Assembly (NCBI GenBank): GCA_903839795.1 | Contig: CAIMDR010000445.1 | Coordinates: forward strand, 1 to 6,122 | Direction: 5' to 3' | Length of the DNA stretch: 6,122 nt | From: an uncultured Methylococcaceae bacterium | Lineage (GTDB): Bacteria; Pseudomonadota; Gammaproteobacteria; Methylococcales; Methylomonadaceae | Shown: one piece after another, positions 6,109 to 6,122 of the stretch | Layout of the letters: every line of letters starts with the position of its first letter | Numbering within the stretch: the first letter of the stretch is position 1 | Made by a program: the position numbers and the translations under genes | The notes under the pieces: generated by a model | The model's database searches: none | Told to the model about the DNA's origin: nothing | What the model saw: the letters and a program-made list of their open reading frames with translations, nothing else

Positions 6109-6122
6109 ATGGACTCCAAACG

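Overview
This window looks like chromosomal DNA from a gammaproteobacterium. The base composition is moderately AT-rich, in the mid-40s % GC by eye. The gene order nrdR-ribD-ribE-ribBX-ribH-nusB is the one commonly seen in Gammaproteobacteria such as Shewanella and Vibrio. Several short palindromic repeats between the genes resemble repeats I associate with Methylococcales (methane oxidisers) and other repeat-rich environmental proteobacteria. Class-level placement is fairly secure; the methanotroph suggestion is only an inference.

Layout: positions 1-264 hold no gene but contain a perfect 13-bp inverted repeat (44-76). A stand-alone Gfo/Idh/MocA-family NAD(P)-dependent oxidoreductase follows (265-1290). 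The next 256 bases carry two unrelated palindromic repeats and then an AT-rich leader. From 1547 to 5952 runs a tightly packed operon on the + strand: nrdR (1547-1999), ribD (1999-3081), ribE (3128-3784), ribBX (3784-4887), ribH (5036-5512) and nusB (5512-5952). Most junctions are 1-base stop/start overlaps (TAATG or TGATG), which points to translational coupling. The two exceptions are ribD/ribE, with 46 bases holding a small stem-loop and a 15-codon open frame that joins both genes, and ribBX/ribH, with 148 bases holding a degraded repeat and an AT-rich palindrome. The last 170 bases have no gene and contain a (CACGAAG)3 dispersed-type repeat and a 16-bp near-perfect inverted repeat.

How the genes work together: RibD (deaminase plus reductase), the RibB domain (3,4-dihydroxy-2-butanone 4-phosphate from ribulose 5-phosphate), RibH (lumazine synthase) and RibE (riboflavin synthase) supply most of riboflavin synthesis. 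The first step, GTP cyclohydrolase II, is probably not made here: the RibA-like half of the RibB protein has lost the zinc-binding cysteines, as in the RibBX variant, so a separate ribA is expected elsewhere. The dephosphorylation enzyme and the FAD synthetase RibF are also not in the window. NrdR (ribonucleotide reductase repressor) and NusB (transcription antitermination) flank the pathway genes as usual. I see no FMN riboswitch before any rib gene.

I found no clearly new system. The most noteworthy points are the degenerate cyclohydrolase half, the mini-ORF relay between ribD and ribE, and the collection of at least four different palindromic or repeat families in the gaps, one of which appears to occur twice.
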